Notes: generated by a model not told the origin, from the sequence alone. 64,000 nt of DNA from an uncultured Clostridia bacterium (GCA_947627005.1 CANQUJ010000005.1:59186-123185), one strand, 5' to 3'; counted from the first letter of the stretch, positions 1-9,556 are shown. A program made the numbers and translations.

Positions 1-273
1 GGCAGCTACGAGCTCGCCCTTGACGGAAAGCTGAGAATGGTCTATATCCCGCTCGAATGTGATATGGGCGAGGGGGATATAGTCATAACCTCGGGATACA
101 GCGGCTTGGTCCCGAAAGGGCTTGTGGTCGGAATGACCGGCGAGACCTTTATCGCCTCAAACGGTCTTTCGAGAAGCGCGCTTATAACCCCTTCGGTCGA
201 CCCTGCGGGCCTTAAAACCGTATTTGTAGTCACCGATTTCGACGGAAAGGGCTCGGGCTATGAAGAACGCTAA
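1..273 (+). CDS. mreC: Rod shape-determining protein MreC, C-terminal part (cut by window edge)
   Basis: The reading frame is open from base 1, so the gene begins upstream and only the last 90 residues are seen. MreC is a membrane-anchored periplasm-facing scaffold of the elongasome that binds PBP2 and stimulates lateral wall synthesis. The visible part has the typical beta-barrel end of MreC, a segment reading GDIVITSGYSGLVPKGLVVG, which matches the family's 'GD.V.TSG.....P.G..VG' signature. The stop lies inside the start region of mreD (14-base overlap), and a PBP2 gene follows. This is the classic mreC-mreD-mrdA order and makes the call secure despite truncation. Confidence 0.9.
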   Translation, partial: GSYELALDGKLRMVYIPLECDMGEGDIVITSGYSGLVPKGLVVGMTGETFIASNGLSRSALITPSVDPAGLKTVFVVTDFDGKGSGYEER

Positions 274-832
274 CCGCGATACCGCAAGAATCAACCCAAA
301 GATAAAAATCGCCGCGAAGTGGCTTATTTTCGTCATATTGGCGGTGTTCGCATATACTTCGTCGACTGCCGGAAAGGCCGGCTCGAAGGCGCTTTTGCTC
401 TTTCCGCTCGCGCTCGCAATCTCGGTGTTTGAATCGGAGATACCGGCGGCGGTTTTCGGCGCGGCGGCGGGGCTTTTGCTCGACGTTTCGCTCGACAAGC
501 TGCCCGGGTTTACCGCGCTTTGGCTTTGCGTCTGCTGTGCGGGGGCGGCGGCGCTGTTTCAGAATCTGTTGAGAAAAAACATAGTCAATTTTTTGTGGAT
601 ATTCGCGCTTTTGGGCGGGATATATCTTTATATCGACTACTATTTTTACTATAAAATCTGGGCTTATGAGGGCTATAAGCTCGTTTTGACCGAGCGGCTT
701 ATCCCCTCGGCGCTTAAAACCCTTTTCTGGTCGCTGCCGGTGTTCTTTGCGGTGTATATACTCGAAAGAATATTCGGCGAATCGCGAAAGCTTGAACTTG
801 AAGAGCAGGACGAAAACATCGAACGCATTTAA
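260..832 (+). CDS. mreD: Rod shape-determining protein MreD
   Basis: This 190-residue, strongly hydrophobic protein has about five predicted membrane segments. The first is near residues 16-32 and the last near 155-175, and a short charged C-terminal tail ends in acidic residues. MreD is the small polytopic partner of MreC and PBP2 in the cell-elongation complex. Sequence conservation of MreD is low, so the call rests on size, hydrophobicity and position: the start overlaps the end of mreC by 14 bases and the PBP2 gene begins 18 bases after the stop. The ribosome binding site lies within the end of mreC, implying translational coupling. Confidence 0.87.
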   Translation: MKNANRDTARINPKIKIAAKWLIFVILAVFAYTSSTAGKAGSKALLLFPLALAISVFESEIPAAVFGAAAGLLLDVSLDKLPGFTALWLCVCCAGAAALFQNLLRKNIVNFLWIFALLGGIYLYIDYYFYYKIWAYEGYKLVLTERLIPSALKTLFWSLPVFFAVYILERIFGESRKLELEEQDENIERI

Positions 833-850
833 AAGCCGAAAGGAGTCGGC

Positions 851-2929
851 ATGAAGCGCTTTTTTGAAATTGCAAGGATAGCCGCCGCGGCCGCCGTTCT
901 TTTGGCGGCGGTGGTTTTCGCGGGGTCGGCCCTTATGAAAATACAGGTCGTTGACGGCGCGAAATACCTTGAAATGTCAAAGTCTTCCGAGACCGCGTCC
1001 CAGTCCGTCTCCGCCGCAAGGGGGCAGATCGTCGACTCGAAAAAGGTCGCCCTGGTTGAAAATCGGGTGTCTTATAACGTGGTCATAAACTCCTCCTTCT
1101 TCCCGGACGAAAAGGCGGAGCAGAACGAGGTCATATTAAGGCTCGCAAAGCTTATGGAAGAAGACGGTCTTATGTGGATAGACGAGCTTCCGATAACCCG
1201 CGAGGCGCCATATGAATATACCGAAGACGAGGATTCGCAAAACGTAAGAAGGATCTTCACAAAGCTAAGGCTTAACACCTACGCCACGCCGCAGAACTGC
1301 ATAGACGCGCTCATCAAAAGCTACGATATCTCGGAGGACTACACAGAGAGCGAAAAGCGGATTATCGCCGGGGTCAGATACCAGATGATACTCGCGGACT
1401 TTTCCTCTTCGACCGACTACGTTTTCATCAAAGACGTTCCGCTTTCGACAGCCTCAAAGGTCCGCGAGCTGAACTATCTTTTAACCGGCGCGAGCGTTGT
1501 CGAAGACGCGGTGAGGGTATATAAAAGCGGGGATATCTTCCCGCACGGAATAGGCTACGTCGGACCGATCTACGCCGAGGAATACCCGGCATTAAAAGAG
1601 GCGGGGTATCTTATCAGCGACACAGTCGGAAAAGCGGGGATAGAGCGCTCGATGGAGGCTTTTTTGGCCGGAAAGCGCGGAGAGAAAACCGTCACCGTTT
1701 CGAGCGACGGAAGCATTTCGGAATCGGTGACTAAAGAAGCCGTCCCCGGGAAGACGGTTATGCTTACGATAGATTCGGAATTTCAGCGGAAACTTCAAGA
1801 TATTTTAAAAGACTTTATCGGCTCACTCGCCGACGGAACTTTGACGAAAGAGGGATATGATTTTACCGACTGTTCGGCCGGCGCGATAGTCGTCTGCGAC
1901 GTTAAAACCGGCGCTATAAAAGGAATGGCGACTTACCCGAGCTATGATATAAACGACCTTATAGAGGACTATCCCTCGGTATTGAACGCCGAAGGGCGGC
2001 CGCTTTATAACCGCGCGACCGACGGGCTTTACCGCCCGGGCTCGGTTATGAAGACGGTTACGGCGACGGCGGCGCTTTCGGAGGGGATAATCACCCGGGA
2101 GGACACCTTTGCCTGCCACCGAAACTACAATTTTTTGGATATAGAAGTCCACTGCACCGGCAGCCACGGCAACATAAACGTCGTCACGGCGATACAAAAA
2201 AGCTGCAACATCTTCTTCTATCAAGTCGTCCAAAAGCTTGGGCTGGATAAACTTATCGAATACGAATCGGCGTTCGGGCTTGGCGAAGACGCCGGACTTG
2301 AAATAAGCTCGTCTAAGGGCTATCTCGCCTCGCCGGATACTTTTGAAAGCCTCGGGCTTGAATGGACGGTCGGGCAGGTTCTTCAGGCGGCCATCGGTCA
2401 GTCCGAGGTTGGGGTAAGCCCGCTTCAGATGTGTTTTCTCGCCCAGACTATCGCCACCAAGGGGACGAGATATAAGCCCTATATCGTCGACTCGATTTGG
2501 GACTACAACATGACCGAGCAGATTACCAAAACCGAGCCGGAGGTCGCGGCGGAAATAGGCGCCGGGGAAGAAGTCTTCGACGCGGTAATAGAGGGAATGA
2601 AGCTTGCGGCCGAAAACACCACCTCGGCGGTGTATTACGGCACCAACGAGCAGAACGCCTATCTTTCGCAGTTTTCGCTTCAAGCCCTGCCCTACCCCGC
2701 GGCTATAAAAACCGGGACCCCGCAGGCCTCGAACAAAGCCACCCAAAACTCGACGGTGGTCGGGTTCTATCCCGCCGACGACCCGGAAATAGCCTTCTCG
2801 GTGGTCATCGAAAACGGCGAATATTCAAAATATCTCGTAAGAAAAATAATAGAGGCGTACTACGGCTATACCCCCTCGATCGAAGACCTTGGGAACGGGA
2901 GCTATCGCAGCACGGTTTTATGGGATTAA
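851..2929 (+). CDS. mrdA: Penicillin-binding protein 2 (elongasome transpeptidase)
   Basis: This 692-residue class B penicillin-binding protein cross-links peptidoglycan during cell elongation. It has one N-terminal membrane anchor (residues about 9-30), a dimerisation/pedestal region, and a C-terminal transpeptidase domain. The three active-site motifs are visible: SVMK at 398-401 (acylated serine), SCN at 451-453, and KTG at 620-622. The preceding 'LYRPGS' is typical of PBP2/PBP3. An AAAGGAG ribosome binding site is placed just before the ATG. It is the last gene of the mreCD-mrdA unit; a new promoter follows downstream. Confidence 0.93.
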   Translation: MKRFFEIARIAAAAAVLLAAVVFAGSALMKIQVVDGAKYLEMSKSSETASQSVSAARGQIVDSKKVALVENRVSYNVVINSSFFPDEKAEQNEVILRLAKLMEEDGLMWIDELPITREAPYEYTEDEDSQNVRRIFTKLRLNTYATPQNCIDALIKSYDISEDYTESEKRIIAGVRYQMILADFSSSTDYVFIKDVPLSTASKVRELNYLLTGASVVEDAVRVYKSGDIFPHGIGYVGPIYAEEYPALKEAGYLISDTVGKAGIERSMEAFLAGKRGEKTVTVSSDGSISESVTKEAVPGKTVMLTIDSEFQRKLQDILKDFIGSLADGTLTKEGYDFTDCSAGAIVVCDVKTGAIKGMATYPSYDINDLIEDYPSVLNAEGRPLYNRATDGLYRPGSVMKTVTATAALSEGIITREDTFACHRNYNFLDIEVHCTGSHGNINVVTAIQKSCNIFFYQVVQKLGLDKLIEYESAFGLGEDAGLEISSSKGYLASPDTFESLGLEWTVGQVLQAAIGQSEVGVSPLQMCFLAQTIATKGTRYKPYIVDSIWDYNMTEQITKTEPEVAAEIGAGEEVFDAVIEGMKLAAENTTSAVYYGTNEQNAYLSQFSLQALPYPAAIKTGTPQASNKATQNSTVVGFYPADDPEIAFSVVIENGEYSKYLVRKIIEAYYGYTPSIEDLGNGSYRSTVLWD

Positions 2930-2987
2930 AGTTTTGTGGATTTTTTGTAAAAGTTTTGTGTTTTTTGAAAAAAGAGGCAAAAACGCT

Positions 2988-3016
2988 TTGACAAATTTGA
3001 AGTTTTATGATATCAT
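2988..3016 (+). promoter_or_regulatory. Sigma-A type promoter of mgsA
   Basis: TTGACA (2988-2993), a 17-base spacer, then TATCAT (3011-3016). It lies 62 bases before the mgsA start in the gap after the PBP2 gene. Confidence 0.75.
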
Positions 3017-3077
3017 ACGCTTATGCGCAACTCAACGCAAATAACGCTATAAACGAAATTTACGAGGGAGGGTTTTT

Positions 3078-3473
3078 ATGCACATCGCACTCATCGCGCA
3101 CGACTCCAAAAAAGAGCTGATGATTCAGTTCTGCATCGCTTACAGCGGAATATTGAGCAAGCATTCCCTCTGCGCGACGGGAACCACCGGCAAACAGGTT
3201 TCCGAAGCTACGGGTCTAAGTATCCAACAGTATTTGATTGGCTCACAAGGCGGATGCCAGCAGATCGGCGCAAAGATCTCATGCAACGAGATTGATCTGC
3301 TCATCTTCTTCCGCGACCCTTTAAACCGCAAGCCCAACGAACCCAACGAGCAGGATCTTCTTAGGCTTTGCGACGTACACAACATCCCCGTGGCGACAAA
3401 TATCGCCACCGCAGAGGCGCTTATTATGGCGCTTGAACGCGGAGACCTTGACTGGCGCGAACTTACAAGATGA
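3078..3473 (+). CDS. mgsA: Methylglyoxal synthase
   Basis: This 131-residue enzyme converts dihydroxyacetone phosphate to methylglyoxal and phosphate, a bypass of lower glycolysis when phosphate is short. The N-terminal [10 protein letters not shown] (substrate phosphate-binding and entry loop), the TGTTG phosphate-binding motif, the [13 protein letters not shown] segment and the catalytic-aspartate motif FFRDPL are all present. The length is close to the family norm (about 130-150). The start is the ATG preceded by GAGGGAGG. It has its own promoter and lies directly before the hisS T-box leader, so read-through into that leader is possible. Confidence 0.93.
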   Translation: MHIALIAHDSKKELMIQFCIAYSGILSKHSLCATGTTGKQVSEATGLSIQQYLIGSQGGCQQIGAKISCNEIDLLIFFRDPLNRKPNEPNEQDLLRLCDVHNIPVATNIATAEALIMALERGDLDWRELTR

Positions 3474-3515
3474 CCTTAAAAGCAGAAAAGAACAACAGGC
3501 AATAGTTTTTTTAAA

Positions 3516-3740
3516 CGGCTGTGACCGAGAGAGTAGGAGCGGGCGGGCGCAAAGAGAGGGCGCGTTTGGTGAAAGCGCCCCGCAAGACCGTTTTTCCGAA
3601 GGACACTCGCGAGCTTCCGCGCGATCAAGCGCGGGCGTTTACCCGCGTTAAGGGCCCAAAGAGACCGATATTTCGGTAAAAAGGGTGGTACCGCGACGAC
3701 CGTCGTCCCTTAAGGGATAACGGCCGTTTTGTTTTTAATA
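3516..3740 (+). promoter_or_regulatory. T-box leader controlling hisS-aspS
   Basis: An untranslated leader ends 20 bases before hisS and contains the canonical T-box sequence AGGGTGGTACCGCG at 3682-3695. It is followed by the CGTCGTCCCTTAAGGGA terminator/antiterminator segment and a T-rich run. Upstream are a GAGAGAGTA element and a GC-rich hairpin (GGGCGC about 3558, GCGCCC about 3575) typical of stem I. A CAC triplet (3604-3606) in the purine-flanked stretch 'GGACAC' is a candidate histidine specifier. I infer transcription antitermination by uncharged tRNA-His. The specifier assignment is only by eye. Confidence 0.9.
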
Positions 3741-3760
3741 TTTTGAAAGGAAAGAAATTT

Positions 3761-5104
3761 ATGGCAATGCAGATCAAGCGCCCAAAAGGCACTCAAGACG
3801 CAGTCCCGGCGGAGATATCGAAGTGGAAGACCGTCGAGGGGATAGTTTCGGAGACGGCGGAGCAGTTCGGATTCAGAGAGATAAGGACCCCGGTTTTTGA
3901 AGACACCGGGCTTTACGTCCGCTCGGTCGGCGACACTTCGGACGTGGTCACGAAAGAGATGTATACCGTATCTTCAAAAGGGAGCGACACCTTTACCCTT
4001 AGGCCGGAGGGAACGGCGGGGGTAGTCCGCGCGATGCTTGAAAACGGCATTATGAACGAGGGCTTCCCGCAGAAGGTGTATTATATAATCCAAGCCTTTA
4101 GGCACGAAAAGCCGCAGGCCGGCAGACTCAGAGAATTTCACCAGTTCGGGGTAGAGATGTTCGGGACCTCTTCGCCCTACGCCGACGCCGAGATAATTCT
4201 TCTTGCGGCTTCGATTCTCGATTCCTGCGGACTCGATAAAATCGAGCTTCACCTAAACTCCATCGGCTGCCCCGAATGTAGGGCGAAATACCGCGAGGCA
4301 CTTAAAGACTATTTTAAGCCCCATGAGGCCGAGCTTTGCGAGACCTGCCGCGAAAGGCTCTCTAAAAACCCGATGAGGCTTTTGGACTGCAAGTCGCCGA
4401 TCTGCAAAGAGATCGCGGCCGGCGCGCCGATAATTCTCGATTATCTCTGCGACGACTGCCGCGAACACTTCGAATCGCTTAAAAATATTCTTGCCGACTA
4501 CGGAATCAAGTTCACCGTCGACCCGAAGATAGTTCGCGGACTGGACTACTATACGAGAACGGTATTTGAGTTCATCTCTAACGACATCGGCGCGCAGGGG
4601 ACGGTCTGCGGCGGGGGCCGCTATGACGGCCTTGTTTCGGAGCTCGGAGGCCAGGCGGTCGCGGCGCTCGGGTTCGGAATGGGGCTGGAGCGGCTTATCA
4701 TGACGATGGAAAACTCGGGCTGCGAATTTGAGGCCGCGAAGACCACCGACCTTTATCTCGCCTCGATGGGAGACAAAGCGAGACACAAAACCGCCCTTTT
4801 GGCCGACGCGATTCGCCGGGCGGGGTATTCCGCGGAGTTCGACCTTGTCGGCCGCGGACTTAAGCCGCAGATGAGATACGCCGACAAAATCGGCGCGAAG
4901 TTCGTCTGCGTTATCGGCGACAACGAGCTTGAAACCGGCGAGGCAAAGCTTAAAAATATGCGCACCGGCGAGGAAAAACAGATAATTCTCGAAGATTTTA
5001 TGTCGGTATTCGGCACAGAGCTTATTAACGAGGTCTTTGAAAACGGCCTCGGCGACGAGATCGCGGGCGCGATAAGCGGCGAGCTCGGCGAAAAAGAAGA
5101 ATGA
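3761..5104 (+). CDS. hisS: Histidine-tRNA ligase
   Basis: This class II synthetase of about 447 residues charges tRNA-His. It begins with the family's conserved RPKGTQD stretch and shows the histidine-binding signature VRGLDYYTRTVFEF, plus the motif 3 region ALGFGMGLERL. A C-terminal anticodon-binding domain contains GRGLKPQMRYADK. The ATG at 3761 is chosen because AAAGGAAAG lies 6 bases upstream; an in-frame TTG at 3743 would sit on top of that binding site. It is under the T-box leader and is followed 34 bases later by aspS, a common pairing. Confidence 0.94.
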   Translation: MAMQIKRPKGTQDAVPAEISKWKTVEGIVSETAEQFGFREIRTPVFEDTGLYVRSVGDTSDVVTKEMYTVSSKGSDTFTLRPEGTAGVVRAMLENGIMNEGFPQKVYYIIQAFRHEKPQAGRLREFHQFGVEMFGTSSPYADAEIILLAASILDSCGLDKIELHLNSIGCPECRAKYREALKDYFKPHEAELCETCRERLSKNPMRLLDCKSPICKEIAAGAPIILDYLCDDCREHFESLKNILADYGIKFTVDPKIVRGLDYYTRTVFEFISNDIGAQGTVCGGGRYDGLVSELGGQAVAALGFGMGLERLIMTMENSGCEFEAAKTTDLYLASMGDKARHKTALLADAIRRAGYSAEFDLVGRGLKPQMRYADKIGAKFVCVIGDNELETGEAKLKNMRTGEEKQIILEDFMSVFGTELINEVFENGLGDEIAGAISGELGEKEE

Positions 5105-5138
5105 TCCGGCTTAATTAAATATAAAGGAGCAGAAAATT

Positions 5139-6917
5139 ATGGATACAATGGGAAAATTAAGAAGAACGCACTATTGCGGCGAAGTCCCGCTCGAGCCCTG
5201 CGAGGTGGTGGTCTGCGGGTTCGTTCAAAAAGTCAGAAACCTCGGGAACCTAATCTTTATCGACCTTAGAGACCGCACCGGGATAGTTCAGCTCGCTTTC
5301 GGGGACGACACCGACCCCGAAATATTCGAGAAGGCCGCAACGGTCAGAAACGAATACGTCTTGATGGCGAGGGGGAACATCACCCCGAGAGAGAGCGTGA
5401 ACACCGAGATCAGGACCGGAACCGTAGAGGTCAGGGTCAGCGAGCTTAAAATCCTCTCAAAGGCGCAGACCACGCCGTTCGAGGTCACCAATTCGGACAA
5501 GGTAAACGACGAGCTTAAGCTTAAATACCGCTATCTCGACCTTAGAAACCCGCGCCTCACGAAGAACATCATCACGCGGCACAAAATCGCGCAGATAACC
5601 CGCGAATATTTCTATGAAAACGGATTTATCGAGATCGAGACCCCGATGATGATGAAATCCACCCCAGAGGGCGCGCGCGACTACCTCGTTCCGTCGAGGA
5701 TTCACGACGGAAAATTCTACGCGCTGCCGCAGTCGCCCCAGATTTATAAGCAGCTTCTGATGGTCGCCGGGTTTGACAGATATATCCAGCTCGCCCGCTG
5801 CTTCCGCGACGAAGACCTTAGAGCCGACCGCCAGCCGGAATTTACGCAGATAGACCTTGAAATGTCGTTTGTCGACGAAGAGGATATCCGCGCGATGGCC
5901 GAGGGCTGGGTCAAGCGGCTGTTTAAAGAGATAAAGGGTATCGACGTCGAGACCCCCCTGCCCCGCCTAACCTTTGCCGACGCGATGAACCGCTATGGAA
6001 CCGACAAGCCGGACACCCGCTTCGGTATGGAGATTCAGGACATCACCGACTTTGCCGCGAAGACGGATTTCGCCGTCTTTAAAGGCGCGGTCGAGGCGGG
6101 AGGAACAGTCCGCGCGATAGTCGCGAAGAACGCCGCCGCGACATATTCGAGAAAAGAGATTGACAAGCTCGTCGAGCACTCAAAAGGAATCGGCGCGAAA
6201 GGGCTTTCGCATATCCGCTGGTCCGAGGATCAGCCCAACTGCTCGTTCGCGAAATTCTTAAAAGAGGGCGAGCTTGAAGAGCTTCTTGACCGCCTCGGCG
6301 CAGAAAAGGGCGACGTCGTTTTGATCGCCGCCGACCGCAAAAAAATCGTCTGCACCGTTTTGGGCGCGCTCCGAAACATGGTCGCCAAGCGGCTCGACAT
6401 CATTCCCGCAGACAAGTTCAACCTCGTCTGGATAGTCGAGATGCCATTCTTCGAGTTCAACGACGAGACCAATCAGTGGGAGGCCGCGCACCACCCCTTC
6501 ACGATGCCGCTTGAAGAGTGCATACCGCTGCTCGACACCGACCCCGAAAACGTCCGCGCAACGGCGTTCGACCTTGTTTTAAACGGCACCGAGCTCTGCT
6601 CCGGCTCGATGAGGATCACCGACCCCGAGCTTCAGAACCGAATGTTCGAGGCGCTCGGCCTCACCGATGAAGAAATCGAGGCAAAATTCGGCTTTTTGGT
6701 GGACGCATACAAATACGGCGCGCCCCCGCACGGCGGCCTCGGCCTTGGGATAGACAGGCTCTCGATGATACTCTGCGGGGCGGAGACCCTGCGCGACGTC
6801 GTCGCCTTCCCGAAGGTTCAGAACGCCAGCGAGCTGATGAGCGGCTGCCCCTCGCCGGTCGACGAAAAACAGCTTAAAGAGCTGCACATCGCGACGGTTT
6901 TAGAGGACAAGGAATAA
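5139..6917 (+). CDS. aspS: Aspartate-tRNA ligase (bacterial type, with GAD insertion)
   Basis: This 592-residue class II synthetase has an N-terminal OB-fold anticodon-binding domain (residues about 15-105). The catalytic core carries the motif 2 stretch FRDEDLRADRQPEFTQID. A GAD insertion (about 310-400) is typical of the bacterial type. Motif 3 is GLGLGIDRL near the C terminus. Its length equals the family norm. AAAGGAG precedes the ATG with good spacing. The 34-base gap to hisS and lack of a promoter between suggest co-transcription, so the hisS T-box probably also limits aspS. Confidence 0.95.
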   Translation: MDTMGKLRRTHYCGEVPLEPCEVVVCGFVQKVRNLGNLIFIDLRDRTGIVQLAFGDDTDPEIFEKAATVRNEYVLMARGNITPRESVNTEIRTGTVEVRVSELKILSKAQTTPFEVTNSDKVNDELKLKYRYLDLRNPRLTKNIITRHKIAQITREYFYENGFIEIETPMMMKSTPEGARDYLVPSRIHDGKFYALPQSPQIYKQLLMVAGFDRYIQLARCFRDEDLRADRQPEFTQIDLEMSFVDEEDIRAMAEGWVKRLFKEIKGIDVETPLPRLTFADAMNRYGTDKPDTRFGMEIQDITDFAAKTDFAVFKGAVEAGGTVRAIVAKNAAATYSRKEIDKLVEHSKGIGAKGLSHIRWSEDQPNCSFAKFLKEGELEELLDRLGAEKGDVVLIAADRKKIVCTVLGALRNMVAKRLDIIPADKFNLVWIVEMPFFEFNDETNQWEAAHHPFTMPLEECIPLLDTDPENVRATAFDLVLNGTELCSGSMRITDPELQNRMFEALGLTDEEIEAKFGFLVDAYKYGAPPHGGLGLGIDRLSMILCGAETLRDVVAFPKVQNASELMSGCPSPVDEKQLKELHIATVLEDKE

Positions 6918-6920
6918 AGC

Positions 6921-6947
6921 AAAAGGGAGGGGTGATCCGCCCTTTTT
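6921..6947 (+). terminator. Probable weak intrinsic terminator after aspS
   Basis: A seven-base stem AAAAGGG/CCCTTTT with a 12-base loop runs into five Ts just after the aspS stop. The stem is short and AU-rich at the base, so termination may be partial. Confidence 0.4.
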
Positions 6948-7054
6948 CTGCGGGTCAATTAACAATTCCTCGTTAAAAAATCAACTCCTCATTTACCTTT
7001 TATCCACCCGATTATTACAAAAAGTATAAATTTCCGAAAATTTTAAATACCCCC

Positions 7055-7083
7055 TTGACAACGGCTGCGGAATGGTATATAAT
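7055..7083 (+). promoter_or_regulatory. Consensus sigma-A promoter of the ylxM-ffh-trmD operon
   Basis: A perfect TTGACA (7055-7060), 17-base spacer and perfect TATAAT (7078-7083). It is 79 bases before the ylxM start and fits strong constitutive expression of SRP and ribosome-maturation genes. Confidence 0.85.
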
Positions 7084-7161
7084 ATACCACTGTAAAGCCG
7101 TTTTGCTTTACAATCGGCACGACATTTAGTGTACCGACAGTTTCCGAAAGGGTGATATAGT

Positions 7162-7524
7162 GTGGCAAAGGATTTGAAGTTCGCCTCGTTGCTCGATATT
7201 TACGGCGGCGTTCTTACCGACAAGCAGCGCGAAATGCTCGAGCTTTATTACAACGAGGATTTATCCCTTTCCGAAATTGCCGCAAACGAGGGGATTTCTC
7301 GCCAAGGGGTTCGCGACAGCATCAAGCGCGGAGAGGAAGCCCTTTTAGAGCTTGACGAAAAGATCGGCGCGGCGTCGATCGGAAAAAGATACGAGCGCCT
7401 GCTCGACGAAATAATCCTTGGCTGCGACGAGATAATCGCCGACTGCAAATCATATACCACGACAAAAAGCGTTATAGAAAAGCTCGAGCGGATCAAATCC
7501 GCGATAGATTCGGAGAGAAACTGA
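7162..7524 (+). CDS. ylxM: YlxM/p13-like putative DNA-binding protein
   Basis: This 120-residue protein has the helix-turn-helix typical of YlxM: 'LTDKQREMLELYYNEDLSLS' followed by EIA..EGISRQGVRDSIKRGE. YlxM is nearly always encoded directly upstream of ffh in Firmicutes and is thought to interact with the SRP, though its exact role is not settled. Start is GTG at 7162, preceded by GAAAGGGTG. The stop is 23 bases before ffh. It is the first gene after a perfect consensus promoter. Confidence 0.85.
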   Translation: MAKDLKFASLLDIYGGVLTDKQREMLELYYNEDLSLSEIAANEGISRQGVRDSIKRGEEALLELDEKIGAASIGKRYERLLDEIILGCDEIIADCKSYTTTKSVIEKLERIKSAIDSERN

Positions 7525-7547
7525 TTTAAAAATACGGGAGAATTGCA

Positions 7548-8918
7548 ATGGCTTTTGAAGGCTTATCCGAAAAACTCAACAGCGTTTTTAAAAAACTGAA
7601 AAACCGCGGAAAGCTCTCGGAGGCCGACGTTAAGGCGAGTATGCGCGAGGTCAGGCTCGCACTTTTAGAGGCCGATGTAAGCTATAAAGTCGTCAAAGAC
7701 TTCGTCGCGAAGGTCACCGAGCGATGCGTCGGCTCGGAGGTATTGGAAAGCCTCACCCCGGCGCAGCAGGTCATAAAAATAGTTCACGAAGAGCTCATCT
7801 CTCTTATGGGAGAGAGCAGCGCAAAGATAAACTTCCCCTCTAAGCCGCCCTGCGTTATTATGATGTGCGGACTTCAGGGAAGCGGCAAGACCACCCACGC
7901 GGCCAAACTCGCGAAATATTTTAAGTCGCAGGACCACCGCCCGCTTCTTGTCGGGTGCGATATCTACCGCCCCGCGGCGATAGACCAGCTTAAAATAGTC
8001 GGCGAAAGGGCCGGGGTCCCGGTCTTCGAGATGGGGCAGATCGACCCGCGAAAGATCGCAAAAGAGGCGATCAAACACGCCAAAGACTACGGAAACGACA
8101 TCGTTTTGCTCGATACCGCCGGCCGATTGCAGATCGACGACGAGCTTATGGGCGAGCTTAAAGACATCAAAGAGCTTACCGAACCCTCGGAGATTATTTT
8201 GGTAGTCGACGCTATGACCGGACAGGAGGCCGTAAACGTCGCCAAAACCTTCGACGAACAGATCGGGATAAACAGCGTTATACTGACAAAGCTCGATTCG
8301 GACACGAGGGGCGGCGCGGCGCTTTCGGTTTTGGCCGCGACCGGCAAGCCGATAAAATTCGTCGGAACCGGCGAAAAGCTGGACGATTTCGAGGTGTTCC
8401 ACCCCGAGCGCATGGCCTCGAGAATACTCGGAATGGGCGACGTTTTATCACTTATAGAAAAGGCGCAGAACACCTTCGACGAAAAAGAGGCCGAAAAGCT
8501 TGCGGGAAAGATGCAGAGCGGCGGGTTCGACCTTAACGACCTGCTCGACCAGATGCGCCAGATAAAAAAGATGGGTTCGCTTCGCTCGCTTCTTTCGATG
8601 ATGCCGGGCGGAAACAAGATAGACGACGCGCAGATTGACGAAAAACAGGTGCCGAGGACCGAAGCCATCATTCTTTCGATGACCCCTTTAGAGCGCGCGA
8701 AGCCCTCGGTCATCAACCCCGCAAGAAAGCGCAGGATTGCGGCCGGAAGCGGAACGAAGGTCGAAGACGTCAACCGGCTTTTAAAGCAATACGAGCAGAT
8801 GCAGAAGCTTATGAAGCAGATGGGTATAACCGGCTCCGGAAGAAACGGAAAGGGCAAGAGAAAAAAGATGCCCGCCCTGCCGAAGGAGTTTATGCAGAAT
8901 TTAGAAAATATGAAATAA
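7548..8918 (+). CDS. ffh: Signal recognition particle protein Ffh
   Basis: This 456-residue SRP54 GTPase recognises signal peptides of nascent membrane and secreted proteins and delivers ribosomes to FtsY. It has an N-terminal four-helix domain, then the G domain with P-loop GLQGSGKTT (residues about 108-116), DTAGR and TKLD. A methionine-rich M domain includes the RNA-binding stretch of the type 'SMTPLERAKPSVINPARKRR..AGSG', followed by KLMKQMG repeats. The ATG follows GGGAG. Genomic order ylxM-ffh-rpsP is standard. FtsY is not in this window. Confidence 0.96.
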   Translation: MAFEGLSEKLNSVFKKLKNRGKLSEADVKASMREVRLALLEADVSYKVVKDFVAKVTERCVGSEVLESLTPAQQVIKIVHEELISLMGESSAKINFPSKPPCVIMMCGLQGSGKTTHAAKLAKYFKSQDHRPLLVGCDIYRPAAIDQLKIVGERAGVPVFEMGQIDPRKIAKEAIKHAKDYGNDIVLLDTAGRLQIDDELMGELKDIKELTEPSEIILVVDAMTGQEAVNVAKTFDEQIGINSVILTKLDSDTRGGAALSVLAATGKPIKFVGTGEKLDDFEVFHPERMASRILGMGDVLSLIEKAQNTFDEKEAEKLAGKMQSGGFDLNDLLDQMRQIKKMGSLRSLLSMMPGGNKIDDAQIDEKQVPRTEAIILSMTPLERAKPSVINPARKRRIAAGSGTKVEDVNRLLKQYEQMQKLMKQMGITGSGRNGKGKRKKMPALPKEFMQNLENMK

Positions 8919-8997
8919 CTCGGTTTTTGGGCAAATTTGCCTTAAAATACAACTTTTTTAAAGACTTTCCCCATTTGATTTAGGAGGTGAATATACC

Positions 8998-9240
8998 ATG
9001 GCGGTAAAAATCAGACTCAGAAGGATCGGCGCGAAGAAGAACCCCTTCTATCGCATCGTAGTAGCCGACTCGCGCTACCCCCGCGACGGCCGCTTCATCG
9101 AAGAAATAGGCTATTTTGACCCTACGACCGACCCCGCGACCCTTAAGGCGGACGCCGAAAAGGCCAAGAAGTGGATCGAGAACGGCGCGCAGCCTACCGA
9201 TACCGTTAAAGCTTTATTCAAAAAGAACGGTATTCTTTAA
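8998..9240 (+). CDS. rpsP: 30S ribosomal protein S16
   Basis: This 80-residue protein begins [20 protein letters not shown] and contains [20 protein letters not shown], both hallmark S16 segments. S16 is needed for 30S assembly. A very strong AGGAGGTGA ribosome binding site precedes the ATG. It follows ffh by 79 bases and is followed by the KH protein gene, as in most Firmicutes. Confidence 0.97.
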   Translation: MAVKIRLRRIGAKKNPFYRIVVADSRYPRDGRFIEEIGYFDPTTDPATLKADAEKAKKWIENGAQPTDTVKALFKKNGIL

Positions 9241-9273
9241 TCATTCATTACTAACAGGAAAGGAACAATCGAA

Positions 9274-9507
9274 ATGACCGAACTTTTAAAGAACATCGCC
9301 GTCGGCCTCGTCGACGATAAGACCGCCGTTGAGGTTGCGGTCGACGAGCCCAACGAGGAGGGAGTTATCGTTTACCACCTCCACGTCGCACCCGACGATA
9401 TGGGAAGAGTGATCGGAAAGCAGGGCAGAATCGCAAAGGCTATCCGCACTCTGATGCGCTCGGCCGCCGCCAGAAACAATCAGGACATTATGGTGGAAAT
9501 CGACTAA
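9274..9507 (+). CDS. khpA: KH-domain RNA-binding protein KhpA (YlqC)
   Basis: This 77-residue protein is essentially one KH domain, with the GxxG RNA-contact loop inside DMGRVIGKQGRIAKAIRTLM. KhpA partners with KhpB in many Gram-positives as a global RNA-binding pair linked to cell elongation. Start ATG is preceded by AGGAAAGGA. Placement between rpsP and rimM is the usual position for ylqC. Confidence 0.93.
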   Translation: MTELLKNIAVGLVDDKTAVEVAVDEPNEEGVIVYHLHVAPDDMGRVIGKQGRIAKAIRTLMRSAAARNNQDIMVEID

Positions 9508-9556
9508 TCTGCAAACGCGGCTCGGATTCGGGCCGCGCTTTTCGTAGCGAGGGAAC

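Noticed and set aside
1823..2746. Minus-strand 307-codon open frame inside the PBP2 gene
   Set aside because: Antisense to conserved PBP2 active-site motifs; no RBS; Arg/Gly-rich shadow.
3743..3760. TTG start for hisS six codons upstream
   Set aside because: It would place the start on the AAAGGAAAG ribosome binding site that serves ATG 3761.
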